This document shows, piece by piece, positions 43,010 through 53,654 of a stretch of DNA of 64,000 nucleotides. How positions within the stretch are numbered: the stretch's first letter is position 1; each line of letters opens with the position of its first letter. Source of the stretch: Candidatus Thermokryptus mobilis (GTDB taxonomy: Bacteria; Bacteroidota; Ignavibacteria; Kryptoniales; Kryptoniaceae); contig NZ_FAOO01000004.1 of NCBI RefSeq assembly GCF_900070205.1, forward strand, positions 53,454 through 117,453. Direction: 5' to 3'. A program made the position numbers and the translations under genes. The notes below the pieces were generated by a model. That model had not been told where the DNA came from, searched no databases, and worked only from the letters and a program-made list of their open reading frames with translations.

Positions 43010-46000
43010 ATGTATCTATCACGGCTTGAGATATTTGGTTTTAAATCTTTTGCTCAAAAGGTTGAATTGAAATTTAACGGTGGTATAACTGCTATAGTTG
43101 GACCAAACGGTTGTGGCAAGACAAACATAGTTGATGCGATAAGGTGGGTGCTTGGCGAACAAAGAACGAGCGTGTTAAGGAGCGACAAGATGGAAGATGT
43201 TATCTTTAACGGAACTAAGTTTAGGAAACCGCTCGGTATGGCTGAGGTCTCAATTACAATTCAAAATACCAAAGGAATACTCCCGATGGAATACTCAGAG
43301 GTGACGATAACGAGACGTCTTTTCAGATCTGGGGAAAGCGAGTATTTAATTAACAAGGTCCCTTGCAGGTTAAAAGATATAATTGACCTTTTTGCTGACA
43401 CTGGCATGGGAGCAAACGCTTATTCTGTCATTGAGTTGAGGATGATTGAGACGCTGTTGAGCGATAAAGCTGAGGAAAGAAGAAAACTTTTTGAGGAAGC
43501 AGCTGGCGTGACGAAATATAAACAGAGAAGAAAAATAACCTACCGAAAACTTGAAGATGTTAAAAATGACCTTTCAAGGATAAATGATATAATCCGCGAA
43601 GTTCAAAAAAATGTAACTTCGCTTGAAAGGCAAGCCAAAAGAGCTGAAAAATATAATCAAATAGCAGAGGAATTAAAAGCAAAGGAAATTGAACTACTTG
43701 AGCGGGAGTTCTCAGAATTAAAGAGGAACTTGATTTACCTTGAGGAGACATTGGAAGTTGAAAAAAATAAAAGATATGATGTTGGAACATCATTGAACCA
43801 GGGGGAACAACTTCTTGATGTTTTAAAAGGTGAGTTGAGAACGCTTGAGCTTCAAATTGATGAGATCTATTCAAAGATTGAAAGTAAGACAAAAGAGTTA
43901 AGTTCAGCCGAGCAGGAAATAGCTCTTTTGAGGGAGAGAAGGAAGTTGGCAATTGAAAGGATTGAAAAAATATCAAATGAAAAAACGGAACTTCAACAGC
44001 AACTTTACGATCTGAATCAGCTCCTTGTTGAGAAAAAGTTAAAACTTGATGCTATTTTATCCGAGAAGGAGAAATTACAATCCCAGTTTTACGAAAGGAA
44101 AAGAGCGCTTGATGAGCTCACAAAGTTGGTTGATGGGAAAAGATCAGAATTAAAGCGGTTAAATGAGATGTTGATTGAAAAAATAAGCTCTATTTCCTTG
44201 AAGAGGAATGAGATTGAGAAGATGAAGGCGAGAATGGAAAACTTAAAGGGGCGACTTGAAATTTTGAGCGATGAGAAGACCTCGTATGAAAATGAGGTGA
44301 AGTCCGCTGAAGAAGAGTTGAACTCGCTTCTTGCGAAAAAAGCCTTTCTGGTAAATGAGCTTGCAAATGCGGAAAGGATACTTAAAGAAAAGGAAAACCT
44401 TCGGGATAAGTTAAGGATTGAGGTTGAGGAACTTCAAAAGAAATCTTTTGCTATCCAAAACGAGATAGGGAAGAGAATTTCAAAGATTGGTTTCTTGAGG
44501 GACTTGCTTGAGAAACATGTTGATTTGTCGGAAGGAGCTCAGTTTCTCGTTCAAAATTATAATTCAAACTTTAAGAGCGTTTCTGATGTGATTGATGTTG
44601 ATCCACAGTTTTCATCCGCCATTGAGTCGGCACTTGGTGAATCGGCTGGTTATCTTATAGTTGATACTGTTGACGAGGCTGAAAAGGCAATTGAGGTTTT
44701 AAAGGCACAAAATAAGAGCAAGGTTACATTCATATGTCTTGAAAAAATCCCTGAAAATTACGCTTCTAATTTCCCGGTGAACGGAGATGGTATCATTGGG
44801 TGGGCAAGTGAGATGGTGCTGTGTGATAAAAAGTTTAAAAAGGTTATTGATTTACTGCTTGATGATTACCTTTTGGTCAAGGATAAGCAAAGTGCGATAA
44901 ATGCTTTGAGAAAGTATGGGAGCGTTAAGTGTGTTACGCTTGATGGGGAAATTTTCACGGATGAGGGTTTGATAAAAGGAGGTAGCGCAAATGGCTCGAC
45001 GCAGAGCGTCATAGGTAAGCGAAGACAAATTGAAATTCTTGAAGGTGAAGTGGCGAAACTTAAAAAAGAGCTTTCAAGCATTCAATCTGAAATAGAACAT
45101 AAAAGCAGTGAGATTGAGGAGATAAATTTGAAAGGATTATACGATGCGATCAGGGAAATTCAGGGTGCTGTTTCAGAGGTTGAAAAACTTACAAGTCAAG
45201 CGGAATATAAGAAAGAAAGGGCGAGGAGAAGCATTGATGAAATTGAAAGGGAAAGAGATGAACTTGAAAGGGAAATTAATTCGGTTGCAGATGTTTTGTC
45301 AAAGCTTGAACCTGAAATTGGAGGTCTTGAAATGGAAAAGGAGGAGATTGAATATAATCTTTCTTCCGCAACTGCTGAGTTTGAGATGTTGGAGAGAAAT
45401 TGGAGCGAGAAGGCGGAGGCGATTTCAGAACTTAACATAAGGCTCATCTCAATTGAAAATGAGGAAAAAAACATTGAACTTGAGATAAAACGGATAAAGG
45501 AGGATATATTTAAAATATCAAAGCGTATAAACGATTATGAAGTGGAAAGCGAAGCGAATAAAGCTCACATTGAGGAGATAGATTTGAACCTTTCTGAACT
45601 TGGAGAAAAACTTTCATCTCTTGAAAGCGAGGTGACTTCGCTTCGTGGACGATTGAAGGAAATTCAACAACTGCACAGCGACAAGTTAGTTGAAATTCAA
45701 ATGCTTGAGATGAAAATAAAGGAAGAAAGGGCAAAATATGAAGAATATATCAGCGCTATGCATGACCTTGAGATGAAGATAAACGAGATCAAACTTAGGA
45801 TGGAAAACTTGAAAAATAAGGCGATGGAGGAATATCAAGTTGAAATTGGGTTTAAGGAGTTTCAAGATGATAAAACATTTAACATTGCTTTGTTGAGGGA
45901 GGAGGTGGAGGATTTAAAAGCGAAGCTGAAAGCACTTGGACCTGTCAATTTGCTTGCTTTTGAGGACTATCAGGAGGAAAAGAAACGGCTTGAATTTTTA

Positions 46001-46561
46001 ATTTCACAGAGGGATGATCTCATTGAATCCGAGAAGACATTGACGGAAACCATTGATGAGATTAATACAACAGCACAGAAGAAGTTCCTTGAGACATTTG
46101 ATAGGATAAAAGAGAATTTCAAGAAGACATTTGTGACCTTATTTGGTCCAGATAGTGAAGCGGACATCAGGCTTGTTCCGGATGAAGATGGGAAAGTTGA
46201 CCCGCTTGAATCAAGGATTGAGATAATGGCTAGGCCAAAAGGGAAGAGATTGCAATCAATAGACCTTCTCTCAGCTGGGGAAAAGACTCTTACCGCTATA
46301 GCTCTTTTGTTTTCAATTTATCTTGTCAAACCAAGTCCATTTTGTGTCCTTGATGAAGTTGATGCGCCTCTTGATGATGCAAATATTGAGAGATTTATAA
46401 ATCTTCTCAAAAGTTTCTCAAATGATACCCAGTTTATTATAGTCACCCACAGTAAAAAGACGATGGAGGCAGCTGATACTCTTTACGGGGTCACAATGGA
46501 AGAGGAAGGCGTTTCAAAAATTGTGTCTGTGAAATTCAAACAAGAAATTGAGGAGAGATGA
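43010..46561 (+). CDS. smc: Chromosome segregation protein SMC
   Basis: The 1183-residue ATPase has the Walker A GPNGCGKTNIVDAIRWVLGEQ (broken here only by length limits), long coiled coils and a hinge near residues 510-670 (DVIDVDPQFSSAIESALGE, LIKGGSANGS). The ABC signature LLSAGEKTLTAIALLF and Walker B FCVLDEVDAPLDD lie at the C-terminus. The length is normal for bacterial SMC. It condenses and segregates the chromosome with ScpA/ScpB, which are not in this window. Its stop overlaps the next start by 4 bases. Confidence 0.96.
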   Translation: MYLSRLEIFGFKSFAQKVELKFNGGITAIVGPNGCGKTNIVDAIRWVLGEQRTSVLRSDKMEDVIFNGTKFRKPLGMAEVSITIQNTKGILPMEYSEVTITRRLFRSGESEYLINKVPCRLKDIIDLFADTGMGANAYSVIELRMIETLLSDKAEERRKLFEEAAGVTKYKQRRKITYRKLEDVKNDLSRINDIIREVQKNVTSLERQAKRAEKYNQIAEELKAKEIELLEREFSELKRNLIYLEETLEVEKNKRYDVGTSLNQGEQLLDVLKGELRTLELQIDEIYSKIESKTKELSSAEQEIALLRERRKLAIERIEKISNEKTELQQQLYDLNQLLVEKKLKLDAILSEKEKLQSQFYERKRALDELTKLVDGKRSELKRLNEMLIEKISSISLKRNEIEKMKARMENLKGRLEILSDEKTSYENEVKSAEEELNSLLAKKAFLVNELANAERILKEKENLRDKLRIEVEELQKKSFAIQNEIGKRISKIGFLRDLLEKHVDLSEGAQFLVQNYNSNFKSVSDVIDVDPQFSSAIESALGESAGYLIVDTVDEAEKAIEVLKAQNKSKVTFICLEKIPENYASNFPVNGDGIIGWASEMVLCDKKFKKVIDLLLDDYLLVKDKQSAINALRKYGSVKCVTLDGEIFTDEGLIKGGSANGSTQSVIGKRRQIEILEGEVAKLKKELSSIQSEIEHKSSEIEEINLKGLYDAIREIQGAVSEVEKLTSQAEYKKERARRSIDEIERERDELEREINSVADVLSKLEPEIGGLEMEKEEIEYNLSSATAEFEMLERNWSEKAEAISELNIRLISIENEEKNIELEIKRIKEDIFKISKRINDYEVESEANKAHIEEIDLNLSELGEKLSSLESEVTSLRGRLKEIQQLHSDKLVEIQMLEMKIKEERAKYEEYISAMHDLEMKINEIKLRMENLKNKAMEEYQVEIGFKEFQDDKTFNIALLREEVEDLKAKLKALGPVNLLAFEDYQEEKKRLEFLISQRDDLIESEKTLTETIDEINTTAQKKFLETFDRIKENFKKTFVTLFGPDSEADIRLVPDEDGKVDPLESRIEIMARPKGKRLQSIDLLSAGEKTLTAIALLFSIYLVKPSPFCVLDEVDAPLDDANIERFINLLKSFSNDTQFIIVTHSKKTMEAADTLYGVTMEEEGVSKIVSVKFKQEIEER

Positions 46562-47268
46562 AAATAAAAGTATTTTGTGATTTTGATGGAACGATAACGA
46601 AAAAAGATATCGGGGATTTGTTTTTTGAAACATTCGGGGATAGACAATTTTATCAGCAACTCGTTGAACGCTGGCGTGATTATGAGATATCGTCCAAAGA
46701 GATGTGGGAGGAGATAGCTAAAAAGGTTAATGTCAATGAGACGGAAGCAGTTGAATTGATAAATTCACAGGAGATTGACCCGTATTTCGTTGATTTCGTT
46801 AAATTTTGCAAAGACAACGGGATAGATCTCTTCATTCTAAGCGATGGTTTTGATTTTTATATTTCAAAGATACTTGAAAAATACGGTTTATCTGAATTGA
46901 AGTTTTTCTCAAATAGATTGAGAATTGATGGAGGTAGGGTAAATCTTGAGTTCCCATATCCTGATTCAGTTTGCAGGATTTGTGCGAATTGTAAGCGAAA
47001 TCACATGTTAACGCTTTCGGGCGATGATGATGTGATTATTTACATTGGGGATGGTTATTCGGATAGATGCCCCGCTGAATATGCGGATGTCGTTTTTGGA
47101 AAGAAGGAATTGTTAAAGTTTTGTCGTGAGAGAAATATCCCTGTTTATGAATTTGAGACATTTAAAGATGTCATTGAGCAGTTTCAACGCTTCATAAGTG
47201 GGAGGAAGAAATTGAGAAAGAGGTGGAGGGCTGAATTGAAAAGGCGAGAGATTTTCATGAGAGAATAA
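46558..47268 (+). CDS. HAD-family phosphatase, MtnX/SerB-like
   Basis: The 236-residue protein has the HAD motifs CDFDGTITKKD (nucleophile Asp), FILSDGFDFY and YIGDGYSDRCPAEYADVVFGK. It resembles MtnX (2-hydroxy-3-keto-5-methylthiopentenyl-1-phosphate phosphatase) and phosphoserine phosphatase-like proteins. A C-x2-C-x2-C cluster (CRICANC) near residue 140 is typical of the MtnX group. No other methionine salvage genes are near, so the substrate is uncertain. Translation is coupled to smc (ATGA). Confidence 0.82.
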   Translation: MKIKVFCDFDGTITKKDIGDLFFETFGDRQFYQQLVERWRDYEISSKEMWEEIAKKVNVNETEAVELINSQEIDPYFVDFVKFCKDNGIDLFILSDGFDFYISKILEKYGLSELKFFSNRLRIDGGRVNLEFPYPDSVCRICANCKRNHMLTLSGDDDVIIYIGDGYSDRCPAEYADVVFGKKELLKFCRERNIPVYEFETFKDVIEQFQRFISGRKKLRKRWRAELKRREIFMRE

Positions 47269-47282
47269 AAAGAGGATAAATC

Positions 47283-47867
47283 GTGTCGGGTGATTTCAGA
47301 CAAAAAATTTTCTCATATCGGAGTTATACGCCGATACCTTTTTTGATAGTTATGCTTGTATTTGCAAAGCCAACCTTTTGGAGCTTGTTGATAGGTTTTT
47401 TAATTGCGCTTGTCGGTGAGTTGATAAGATTTTGGGGCGTTGGATATGCCGGTGGTGAAACGAGAACGACCGGACCAGTTGGCGGAAGTAAACTCGTGAC
47501 AAATGGACCCTACGCATATGTCAGAAACCCGTTGTATTTGGGAAATATGTTGATTTACCTTGGTTTTGGTGTTATGTCAATGGCTTTGTTTCCTTATTTT
47601 CAAATCATCGGCTTGATTTATTTTTTCGTCCAGTATTATCTCATTGTTACGCTTGAGGAAGATTATCTAAGTAAAGCTTTCCCCGATGAGTATGCTTTGT
47701 ATATAAAGCATGTCCCGAGGTTTATACCGAGGTTAAAAAGGTATGAGTTCGCTTCAAATTTTAAATTTGACATCAAAGAAGCGTTAAAGTCGGAGAAAAG
47801 GACTTTGCAAGCATTTTTTCTTGTAGTTGCCTTGAATATTTTGATTTTCATTTTCAAAACAAGTTGA
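47283..47867 (+). CDS. Integral membrane methyltransferase, isoprenylcysteine methyltransferase-like
   Basis: The 194-residue protein has four or five membrane helices and the conserved GPYAYVRNPLYLGNMLIYLG and EEDYLSKAFPDEYALYIKHVPRFIP motifs of the family. A hydrophobic segment (AFFLVVALNILIFIF) ends the protein. The start is GTG, supported by AGAGGA 6 bases upstream. Substrate unknown; its place before lpxB suggests an envelope lipid, but this is inference. It is a distant relative of the protein at 2744-3430. Confidence 0.8.
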   Translation: MSGDFRQKIFSYRSYTPIPFLIVMLVFAKPTFWSLLIGFLIALVGELIRFWGVGYAGGETRTTGPVGGSKLVTNGPYAYVRNPLYLGNMLIYLGFGVMSMALFPYFQIIGLIYFFVQYYLIVTLEEDYLSKAFPDEYALYIKHVPRFIPRLKRYEFASNFKFDIKEALKSEKRTLQAFFLVVALNILIFIFKTS

Positions 47868-47876
47868 GGTTTATAT

Positions 47877-49037
47877 TTGTCTAAAATGGCGAAGAAATTA
47901 ATGGTTATAGCTGGGGAAGCATCTGGGGACCTACACGCAAGTAAAGTGATATGTGCGCTTAAAAGATTGAACCCGGAAATTGAAATTTTTGGGGTAGGCG
48001 GTGAAAAGATGAAAAGGTGTGGAGTTGATCTCATCTATGATATATCTGAGATAGCGGTAATCGGTTTTGTTGATGTGTTTAAAGGTTATGTTAAGTTCAT
48101 TGAGCTTAAGGATTTGTGTGAATCAGCTCTGATTGAGCGAAAGCCAGATGGCGTTCTTCTTGTTGATTATCCTGGGTTCAATTTAAGATTTGCGAGGTTT
48201 GCGAAAAAGAACGGAATAAAAGTTTTTTATTATATAGCACCTCAAGTGTGGGCGTGGGGGAGAGGGAGAGTTAAGGTGTTGAAAAAGTTCGTTGATAAAC
48301 TTTTCGTGATTTTTAAATTTGAGGAAAGTTTCTTTAAAAGTTATGGTGTTGAAGCTGAATTCGTGGGGCATCCACTTCTTGAAGATATAGCTAAGGTAGA
48401 GAATCTTGATGTTGATTTTCTCCTTTCAAAATATGGAATTGAACCCAACAGAGAGGTCGTCTCTTTTTTCCCAGGGAGCAGGATCGGAGAAATAAGGTTG
48501 ATGTTTAATACGATGCTTGAAGTTGGAAAAATTTTGAAGGAAAAGTTTGGGGTTGAGGTCGTTTTCAGCAGGGCTAAGACGATTTGTGAAGATGAATTTT
48601 TTAAAATCGGAGGCGAAGATGTTAAGTTTTTTAAGTTTGTTGATGAGCCGCATGCTTTGCTCAAGATGTCAAAGGTTGCTGTCGTAAAAAGTGGAACCAC
48701 ATCTCTTGAAGCGGGGATTCTCGGGATTCCCATGGTGGTTTGCTATAAGACATCGGCTTTGAATTATTTTATCGGGAAGTTGCTTGTGAAAAAGGATGTA
48801 ATTGAAAGCATCGCACTTCCAAATATAGTTCTCGGGAAGGAGGTTGTCCCTGAACTTATTCAAAATGATTTCACAGTTCAAAGAGTTTTTGAGCTCGTCA
48901 AAAGATATCTTGAGGACGAGAAATTTTTTAGTGAGGTGAGGGGTGAGCTTTTAAAGATAAAGGAAATCCTTAAATTTGATTTTGGATATAAGACGACCTC
49001 TGAGATTGTGGCTGAAAAAATTCTTTCTATGTTATGA
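47877..49037 (+). CDS. lpxB: Lipid-A-disaccharide synthase LpxB
   Basis: The 386-residue GT19 enzyme condenses UDP-2,3-diacylglucosamine with lipid X. Signatures are AGEASGDLHASKV, YIAPQVWAWG, EFVGHPLLEDI, FFPGSRIGEI and the VKSGTTSLEAGILGIPMVVCYK region. It starts with TTG, backed by GAGGT 7 bases upstream; an ATG nine bases later is the alternative. It overlaps lpxK by 4 bases. This shows that the cell makes lipid A. Confidence 0.94.
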   Translation: MSKMAKKLMVIAGEASGDLHASKVICALKRLNPEIEIFGVGGEKMKRCGVDLIYDISEIAVIGFVDVFKGYVKFIELKDLCESALIERKPDGVLLVDYPGFNLRFARFAKKNGIKVFYYIAPQVWAWGRGRVKVLKKFVDKLFVIFKFEESFFKSYGVEAEFVGHPLLEDIAKVENLDVDFLLSKYGIEPNREVVSFFPGSRIGEIRLMFNTMLEVGKILKEKFGVEVVFSRAKTICEDEFFKIGGEDVKFFKFVDEPHALLKMSKVAVVKSGTTSLEAGILGIPMVVCYKTSALNYFIGKLLVKKDVIESIALPNIVLGKEVVPELIQNDFTVQRVFELVKRYLEDEKFFSEVRGELLKIKEILKFDFGYKTTSEIVAEKILSML

Positions 49038-50086
49038 CAATAGCAGGGATGAAAATCTGGCGCAGATTGAGGTTTTTGCTTTTACCTTTTTCACTGATTT
49101 ACTGGTTGGTTATTTCGTTAAGAAATTTATTTTATGATTTCGGCATATTTCGGATAAAGACGCTTCCAAGACCAGTTATATCTGTTGGGAACATCACTGC
49201 TGGTGGGACTGGAAAAACGCCGATGGTTGAATGGATTGCGAAATTTCTAAGCCAAATGGGGAAAAATGTTGCGATTTTGAGCAGAGGGTATGGTAGAAGG
49301 ACTGAGGGTTTTGTGCTTGTAAGTGATGGAAATAGGATTTTTTCAGGAGCGGATGAATGTGGGGACGAACCGTTTCAGATGGCTTTAAAATCTGTTGATA
49401 AAGGATTGAATTGGATCATTGCCGTTTGCGAAAATAGATTTGAAGCGGGAAGAAAACTACTTGAAAAATTTGAAATTGATGTTTTTATACTTGATGATGC
49501 TTTTCAAAGAAGGGACATAAATCGCGATGTTGACATTTTGCTGATTGATGATGAATCTGTGAAGGAATTTTTAATCCCGGCTGGTTTGAAGCGGGAGCCG
49601 ATGAGTTCGCTGAAAAGAGCCGATGTGGTTTGTGTTCAAGGTTTGGAGGGATGGAGCGCGTTTGAAAGATATATTAGAGGTGAAAACGTTGTAAGATGTG
49701 TTTTTGGGTATAAACTTCTTGAAATACGGAAATTTTTTGATTATATTTTACTTGAAAAGCCATTTGAAGGTAAAAAAGTCATCGCTTTTTCAGGAATAGG
49801 AAAACATAAAAATTTTTTAAAACTATTGAAAGATAATAAATTTTTGATTCTAAAGGATTTTGAGTTTCCCGACCATTACAGGTATAGCAAGGATGACATT
49901 AAGAGAATAATAAGACAAATGGAGTTGGTTGGTGCTGAAATTGTTTTGACGACTGAGAAAGATTATGCGAGATTGTATGAAATGAAGGATTTAAAAGATT
50001 TTCCTTTTTTTTATTCGGTTATTGAGGTTGAGTTCTACAGTGGGGGTGAAGAATTAAAGCAAAAAATTTTGGGGTTGGTGAGATGA
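49034..50086 (+). CDS. lpxK: Tetraacyldisaccharide 4'-kinase LpxK
   Basis: The 350-residue kinase phosphorylates the lipid A disaccharide. It has an N-terminal membrane helix (FLLLPFSLIYWLVISL), the P-loop GNITAGGTGKTPMVEW, AILSRGYGR and the FILDDAFQRRDINRDVDI catalytic segment. It overlaps lpxB upstream and a C26 hydrolase downstream by 4 bases each, so the three are translationally coupled. Confidence 0.94.
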   Translation: MTIAGMKIWRRLRFLLLPFSLIYWLVISLRNLFYDFGIFRIKTLPRPVISVGNITAGGTGKTPMVEWIAKFLSQMGKNVAILSRGYGRRTEGFVLVSDGNRIFSGADECGDEPFQMALKSVDKGLNWIIAVCENRFEAGRKLLEKFEIDVFILDDAFQRRDINRDVDILLIDDESVKEFLIPAGLKREPMSSLKRADVVCVQGLEGWSAFERYIRGENVVRCVFGYKLLEIRKFFDYILLEKPFEGKKVIAFSGIGKHKNFLKLLKDNKFLILKDFEFPDHYRYSKDDIKRIIRQMELVGAEIVLTTEKDYARLYEMKDLKDFPFFYSVIEVEFYSGGEELKQKILGLVR

Positions 50087-50763
50087 TTAAGATAGGGGTT
50101 TCTTATTGTGATAGCAAACTTGAGAATTATTTGAATTGGCTCAAGAGGTCACCTGTGGGAGTTGAACCAGTGATTTTATCTTATAAAGAACTTAACTCTG
50201 ATGATTTGAGAAAATGTGATGGTTTAATTTTAACGGGCGGTGATGATGTTCACCCTGAATTTTATGGTGAGCCGGAGCGCGAGGGTGACAAATACAACCG
50301 TGAAAGGGATTGGTTTGAATTTAAGCTTCTTGACATTGCTTTTTCAAGGAATTTGCCGATACTTGGGATTTGTCGTGGTTTGCAGATAACGAATGTTTAT
50401 TTGAGGGGGAATTTGGTTTTTGACATTCAAACTGTTATAGGGACAAACCATCGCAAGGATGAACAAACCGGGGAAGATCGCTTGCATGATATTTTCGTAA
50501 TAGATGATTCAAAGCTTTTCAATATAGTCGGTGAGAAGAGAGGGACGGTTAACAGCAGTCATCATCAATCGGCTGATAGGTTAGGCGAGGGTTTGAGAGT
50601 TAATGCTAAGTGTGAAGATGGGGTCATAGAGGGTCTTGAGTGGGAAGGTGATGATAGGTTTGTTATGCTTGTGCAGTGGCATCCCGAGAGGATGAGAGAT
50701 TTTAACAGTGCATTTTCAAAGAAGTTGCTTGAGTCATTTATAAGTTCAATTTTACAAAAATAA
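50083..50763 (+). CDS. Class I glutamine amidotransferase-like C26 hydrolase (gamma-glutamyl hydrolase, PuuD-like)
   Basis: The 226-residue protein has TGGDDVHPEFYGEPE, the nucleophile Cys in LGICRGLQI, NSSHHQSADRL and the His-Glu pair in QWHPERM. This is the pattern of gamma-glutamyl-gamma-aminobutyrate hydrolases (peptidase C26). It probably removes gamma-linked glutamate from an amine or peptide. Coupling with lpxK is by overlap only; no functional link is known to me. Confidence 0.86.
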   Translation: MIKIGVSYCDSKLENYLNWLKRSPVGVEPVILSYKELNSDDLRKCDGLILTGGDDVHPEFYGEPEREGDKYNRERDWFEFKLLDIAFSRNLPILGICRGLQITNVYLRGNLVFDIQTVIGTNHRKDEQTGEDRLHDIFVIDDSKLFNIVGEKRGTVNSSHHQSADRLGEGLRVNAKCEDGVIEGLEWEGDDRFVMLVQWHPERMRDFNSAFSKKLLESFISSILQK

Positions 50764-50782
50764 ATTTAAGGAGGAGGGTTAA

Positions 50783-53596
50783 ATGCCGAAGAAATATGTT
50801 TATTTTTTTGGTGGAGGAAAAGCTGAGGGAACTGCTGAAATGAAAAATTTACTTGGTGGGAAGGGAGCAAACCTCGCTGAGATGACAAACATTGGATTGC
50901 CCGTTCCGCCTGGCTTTACAATCACAACGGAAGTTTGTAGCTATTATTACAAGCATAATCAAACTTATCCAAAGGGACTTGAGGAACAAGTAAAGAAAGC
51001 CCTTGCAAAGGTTGAGAAACTTGTTGGGAGGAAATTTGGTGACCCTAAAAACCCTCTTCTCGTCTCCGTTAGGTCAGGTGCTCCGGTCTCAATGCCAGGG
51101 ATGATGGATACGATTTTAAATCTCGGGCTTAATGATGAGACCGTTAAGGGTTTAATTGAACAGACAAAAAATGAGAGATTTGCCTGGGATGCATATCGTA
51201 GGTTTGTTCAGATGTATGGTGATGTTGTTTTAGGTTTGAAGCCGGAGACAAAAGAGGAAATGGACCCGTTTGAAGTTTTGATTGAAAAGAAGAAAAAGGC
51301 GAGGGGAGTTGAACACGATGTTGAACTTACAGCTGAGGATTTGAAAGAGCTTGTATATGAGTTCAAAGAATTGATAAAGAAAAGAAAAGGGGTTGATTTT
51401 CCTGAAGACCCATGGGAGCAACTTTGGGGAGCGATTGGTGCGGTGTTTCGTTCTTGGATGAATCCAAGAGCGGTTGCATATAGAAAGATTTACAATATCT
51501 CCGATGATATGGGAACTGCTGTAAATGTGCAGACGATGGTTTTTGGGAATATGGGTGATGATTCTGGGACCGGTGTTGCTTTCACAAGAAATCCCGCAAC
51601 CGGGGAGAATGAGTTTTACGGTGAGTTCTTGATGAATGCCCAGGGTGAGGATGTAGTTGCTGGAATAAGAACTCCATTACCAATTGAGAAACTTAAGGAG
51701 GTAATGCCGAATGTTTATGAGCAGTTGCTCAAGGTGAGGCAAATCCTTGAGAGCAGATTAAAGGATATGCAAGACATTGAATTTACCATAGAGCGTGGAA
51801 AACTTTACATGTTGCAGACACGCGCTGGGAAAAGAACTGGTTTTGCAGCTGTTAGGATAGCGGTTGATATGGTTGAGGAGGGTTTAATAACCAAAGAAGA
51901 GGCATTGTTGAGGATAGAGCCGGACGCTTTAAATCATCTTTTAAGACCAATTTTTGATGCAAAGGAAAAAGAAAGAGCAATAAAAGAGGGGCGTTTATTA
52001 GCCAAGGGTTTGCCAGCAGGACCTGGAGCAGCAACTGGGCGGGTTGTTTTCCATTCTGAAGATGCCGAAGAGTGGGCAAGGCGCGGGGAGAAAGTTATTT
52101 TAACAAGGATTGAAACATCACCAGAAGACATAAGAGGGATGTATGCAGCGGAAGGGATTTTGACCTCAAGGGGTGGTATGACATCGCATGCGGCTTTGGT
52201 TGCAAGACAAATGGGGAAGGTTTGCGTTGTTGGTTGTGGCGCGCTTGATATTGATTATGCGAAGAAGGAAATAAGGGTCAATGGACAGGTGATAAAAGAG
52301 GGAGATTATGTTTCAATTGATGGCTCAACTGGGGAAGTTATACTTGGTAAAATAACAACAAAGCCAAGCGAGGTATTGCAAGTTTTGGTTGAAAAAACGC
52401 TTGACCCTGAGAATGCGCCTGTATACAAGCAGTTTGAAAAATTGATGAAATGGGCTGATGAAGTTAGAAGGTTGAGAATAAGAACGAACGCTGACCTTCC
52501 AAAGCAAGCTGAGATAGCCGTTGCATTTGGAGCTGAGGGTATTGGTTTGACAAGAACTGAGCATATGTTTTTTGAGGGTGATAGGATAGTTTCAATGAGA
52601 AAAATGATATTGGCTGACACGAAAGAGGAAAGGGAATCTGCTTTAAATGAGCTTTTGCCTTTGCAAAGACAGGACTTTTATGGGATTTTTAAAGTTATGG
52701 GTGATAGACCTGTAACGATTAGAACACTTGATCCACCTTTGCATGAGTTTTTACCACATACGGATGAAGAGATAAAAGAATTTTCTGAAAAGACAGGAAT
52801 TCCAGAAGAAAAAATCAGGCGAAGGATATCTGAGCTGAAGGAATTTAACCCGATGCTTGGTTTTAGAGGTTGTCGTCTTGGAATTGTTTATCCAGAGATC
52901 ACTGCTATGCAGACAAGGGCTATAATTGAGGCAGCTTGTGATGTCGCGAAAGAGGGTATTAAGGTGAAACCGGAAATAATGATACCTTTAGTTGGACATG
53001 TGAATGAGTTGAAAAATCAAGAAAAGATTGTTCGTGAGGTTGCAGAAAAAGTGATGCAGGAGAAGGGGATAAGGGTTGAGTATTCGGTTGGGACGATGAT
53101 TGAGGTTCCAAGGGCAGCGATAACGGCTGATGAGATAGCAACCGTTGCTGAGTTTTTCTCGTTCGGGACAAATGATTTAACTCAGATGGGAATGGGGCTT
53201 TCAAGGGATGACTATGAGAAGTTTATTTACAAGTATCTTGATCTTGGAATTTACGACAAGGACCCATTTCAAACGATAGATGTCAAGGGTGTTGGTGAGC
53301 TTATGAGGATCGGGGTTGAGAAGGGTCGTCTGACAAGACCGGATTTGAAAGTTGGGATTTGTGGGGAGCATGGTGGCGATCCAGCGACGATTGAATTTTG
53401 TCATAAAATTGGGCTTGACTATGTCAGTTGCTCACCGTATAGGGTTCCAATAGCAAGATTGTCAGCTGCAAGGGCTGCACTTCTTTATGATGGTTTTAAG
53501 AAGAGGGAAATGGTTAAGAGAACTGATAGGAAGGCAGCTAAAAAGGTTAAGGCAACCGCTAAATCAAAGTCAAAAGCTAAGGTAAACAAACGTTAA
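50783..53596 (+). CDS. ppdK: Pyruvate, phosphate dikinase with Lys/Ala-rich C-terminal tail
   Basis: The 937-residue enzyme interconverts pyruvate, ATP and phosphate with PEP, AMP and pyrophosphate. It has the N-terminal ATP-grasp domain ([21 protein letters not shown]), the phosphohistidine loop [16 protein letters not shown] and the PEP-binding barrel ending in CGEHGGDP. The last 35 residues are very basic ([21 protein letters not shown] at the end) and go beyond the normal family end, like histone H1-type tails. GGAGGAGGG precedes the ATG. A strong terminator follows. Confidence 0.95.
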   Translation: MPKKYVYFFGGGKAEGTAEMKNLLGGKGANLAEMTNIGLPVPPGFTITTEVCSYYYKHNQTYPKGLEEQVKKALAKVEKLVGRKFGDPKNPLLVSVRSGAPVSMPGMMDTILNLGLNDETVKGLIEQTKNERFAWDAYRRFVQMYGDVVLGLKPETKEEMDPFEVLIEKKKKARGVEHDVELTAEDLKELVYEFKELIKKRKGVDFPEDPWEQLWGAIGAVFRSWMNPRAVAYRKIYNISDDMGTAVNVQTMVFGNMGDDSGTGVAFTRNPATGENEFYGEFLMNAQGEDVVAGIRTPLPIEKLKEVMPNVYEQLLKVRQILESRLKDMQDIEFTIERGKLYMLQTRAGKRTGFAAVRIAVDMVEEGLITKEEALLRIEPDALNHLLRPIFDAKEKERAIKEGRLLAKGLPAGPGAATGRVVFHSEDAEEWARRGEKVILTRIETSPEDIRGMYAAEGILTSRGGMTSHAALVARQMGKVCVVGCGALDIDYAKKEIRVNGQVIKEGDYVSIDGSTGEVILGKITTKPSEVLQVLVEKTLDPENAPVYKQFEKLMKWADEVRRLRIRTNADLPKQAEIAVAFGAEGIGLTRTEHMFFEGDRIVSMRKMILADTKEERESALNELLPLQRQDFYGIFKVMGDRPVTIRTLDPPLHEFLPHTDEEIKEFSEKTGIPEEKIRRRISELKEFNPMLGFRGCRLGIVYPEITAMQTRAIIEAACDVAKEGIKVKPEIMIPLVGHVNELKNQEKIVREVAEKVMQEKGIRVEYSVGTMIEVPRAAITADEIATVAEFFSFGTNDLTQMGMGLSRDDYEKFIYKYLDLGIYDKDPFQTIDVKGVGELMRIGVEKGRLTRPDLKVGICGEHGGDPATIEFCHKIGLDYVSCSPYRVPIARLSAARAALLYDGFKKREMVKRTDRKAAKKVKATAKSKSKAKVNKR

Positions 53597-53602
53597 TTCC
53601 AT

Positions 53603-53628
53603 GGCGGGGGGTGAATCCCCGCCTTTTT
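53603..53628 (+). terminator. Intrinsic terminator after ppdK
   Basis: GGCGGGG pairs perfectly with CCCCGCC around a 7-base loop, followed by TTTTT. It lies 6 bases after the ppdK stop and closes the long plus-strand run that begins at nfeD. Confidence 0.9.
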
Positions 53629-53654
53629 AAATTTAAATAAAATTTTAAAACGCT

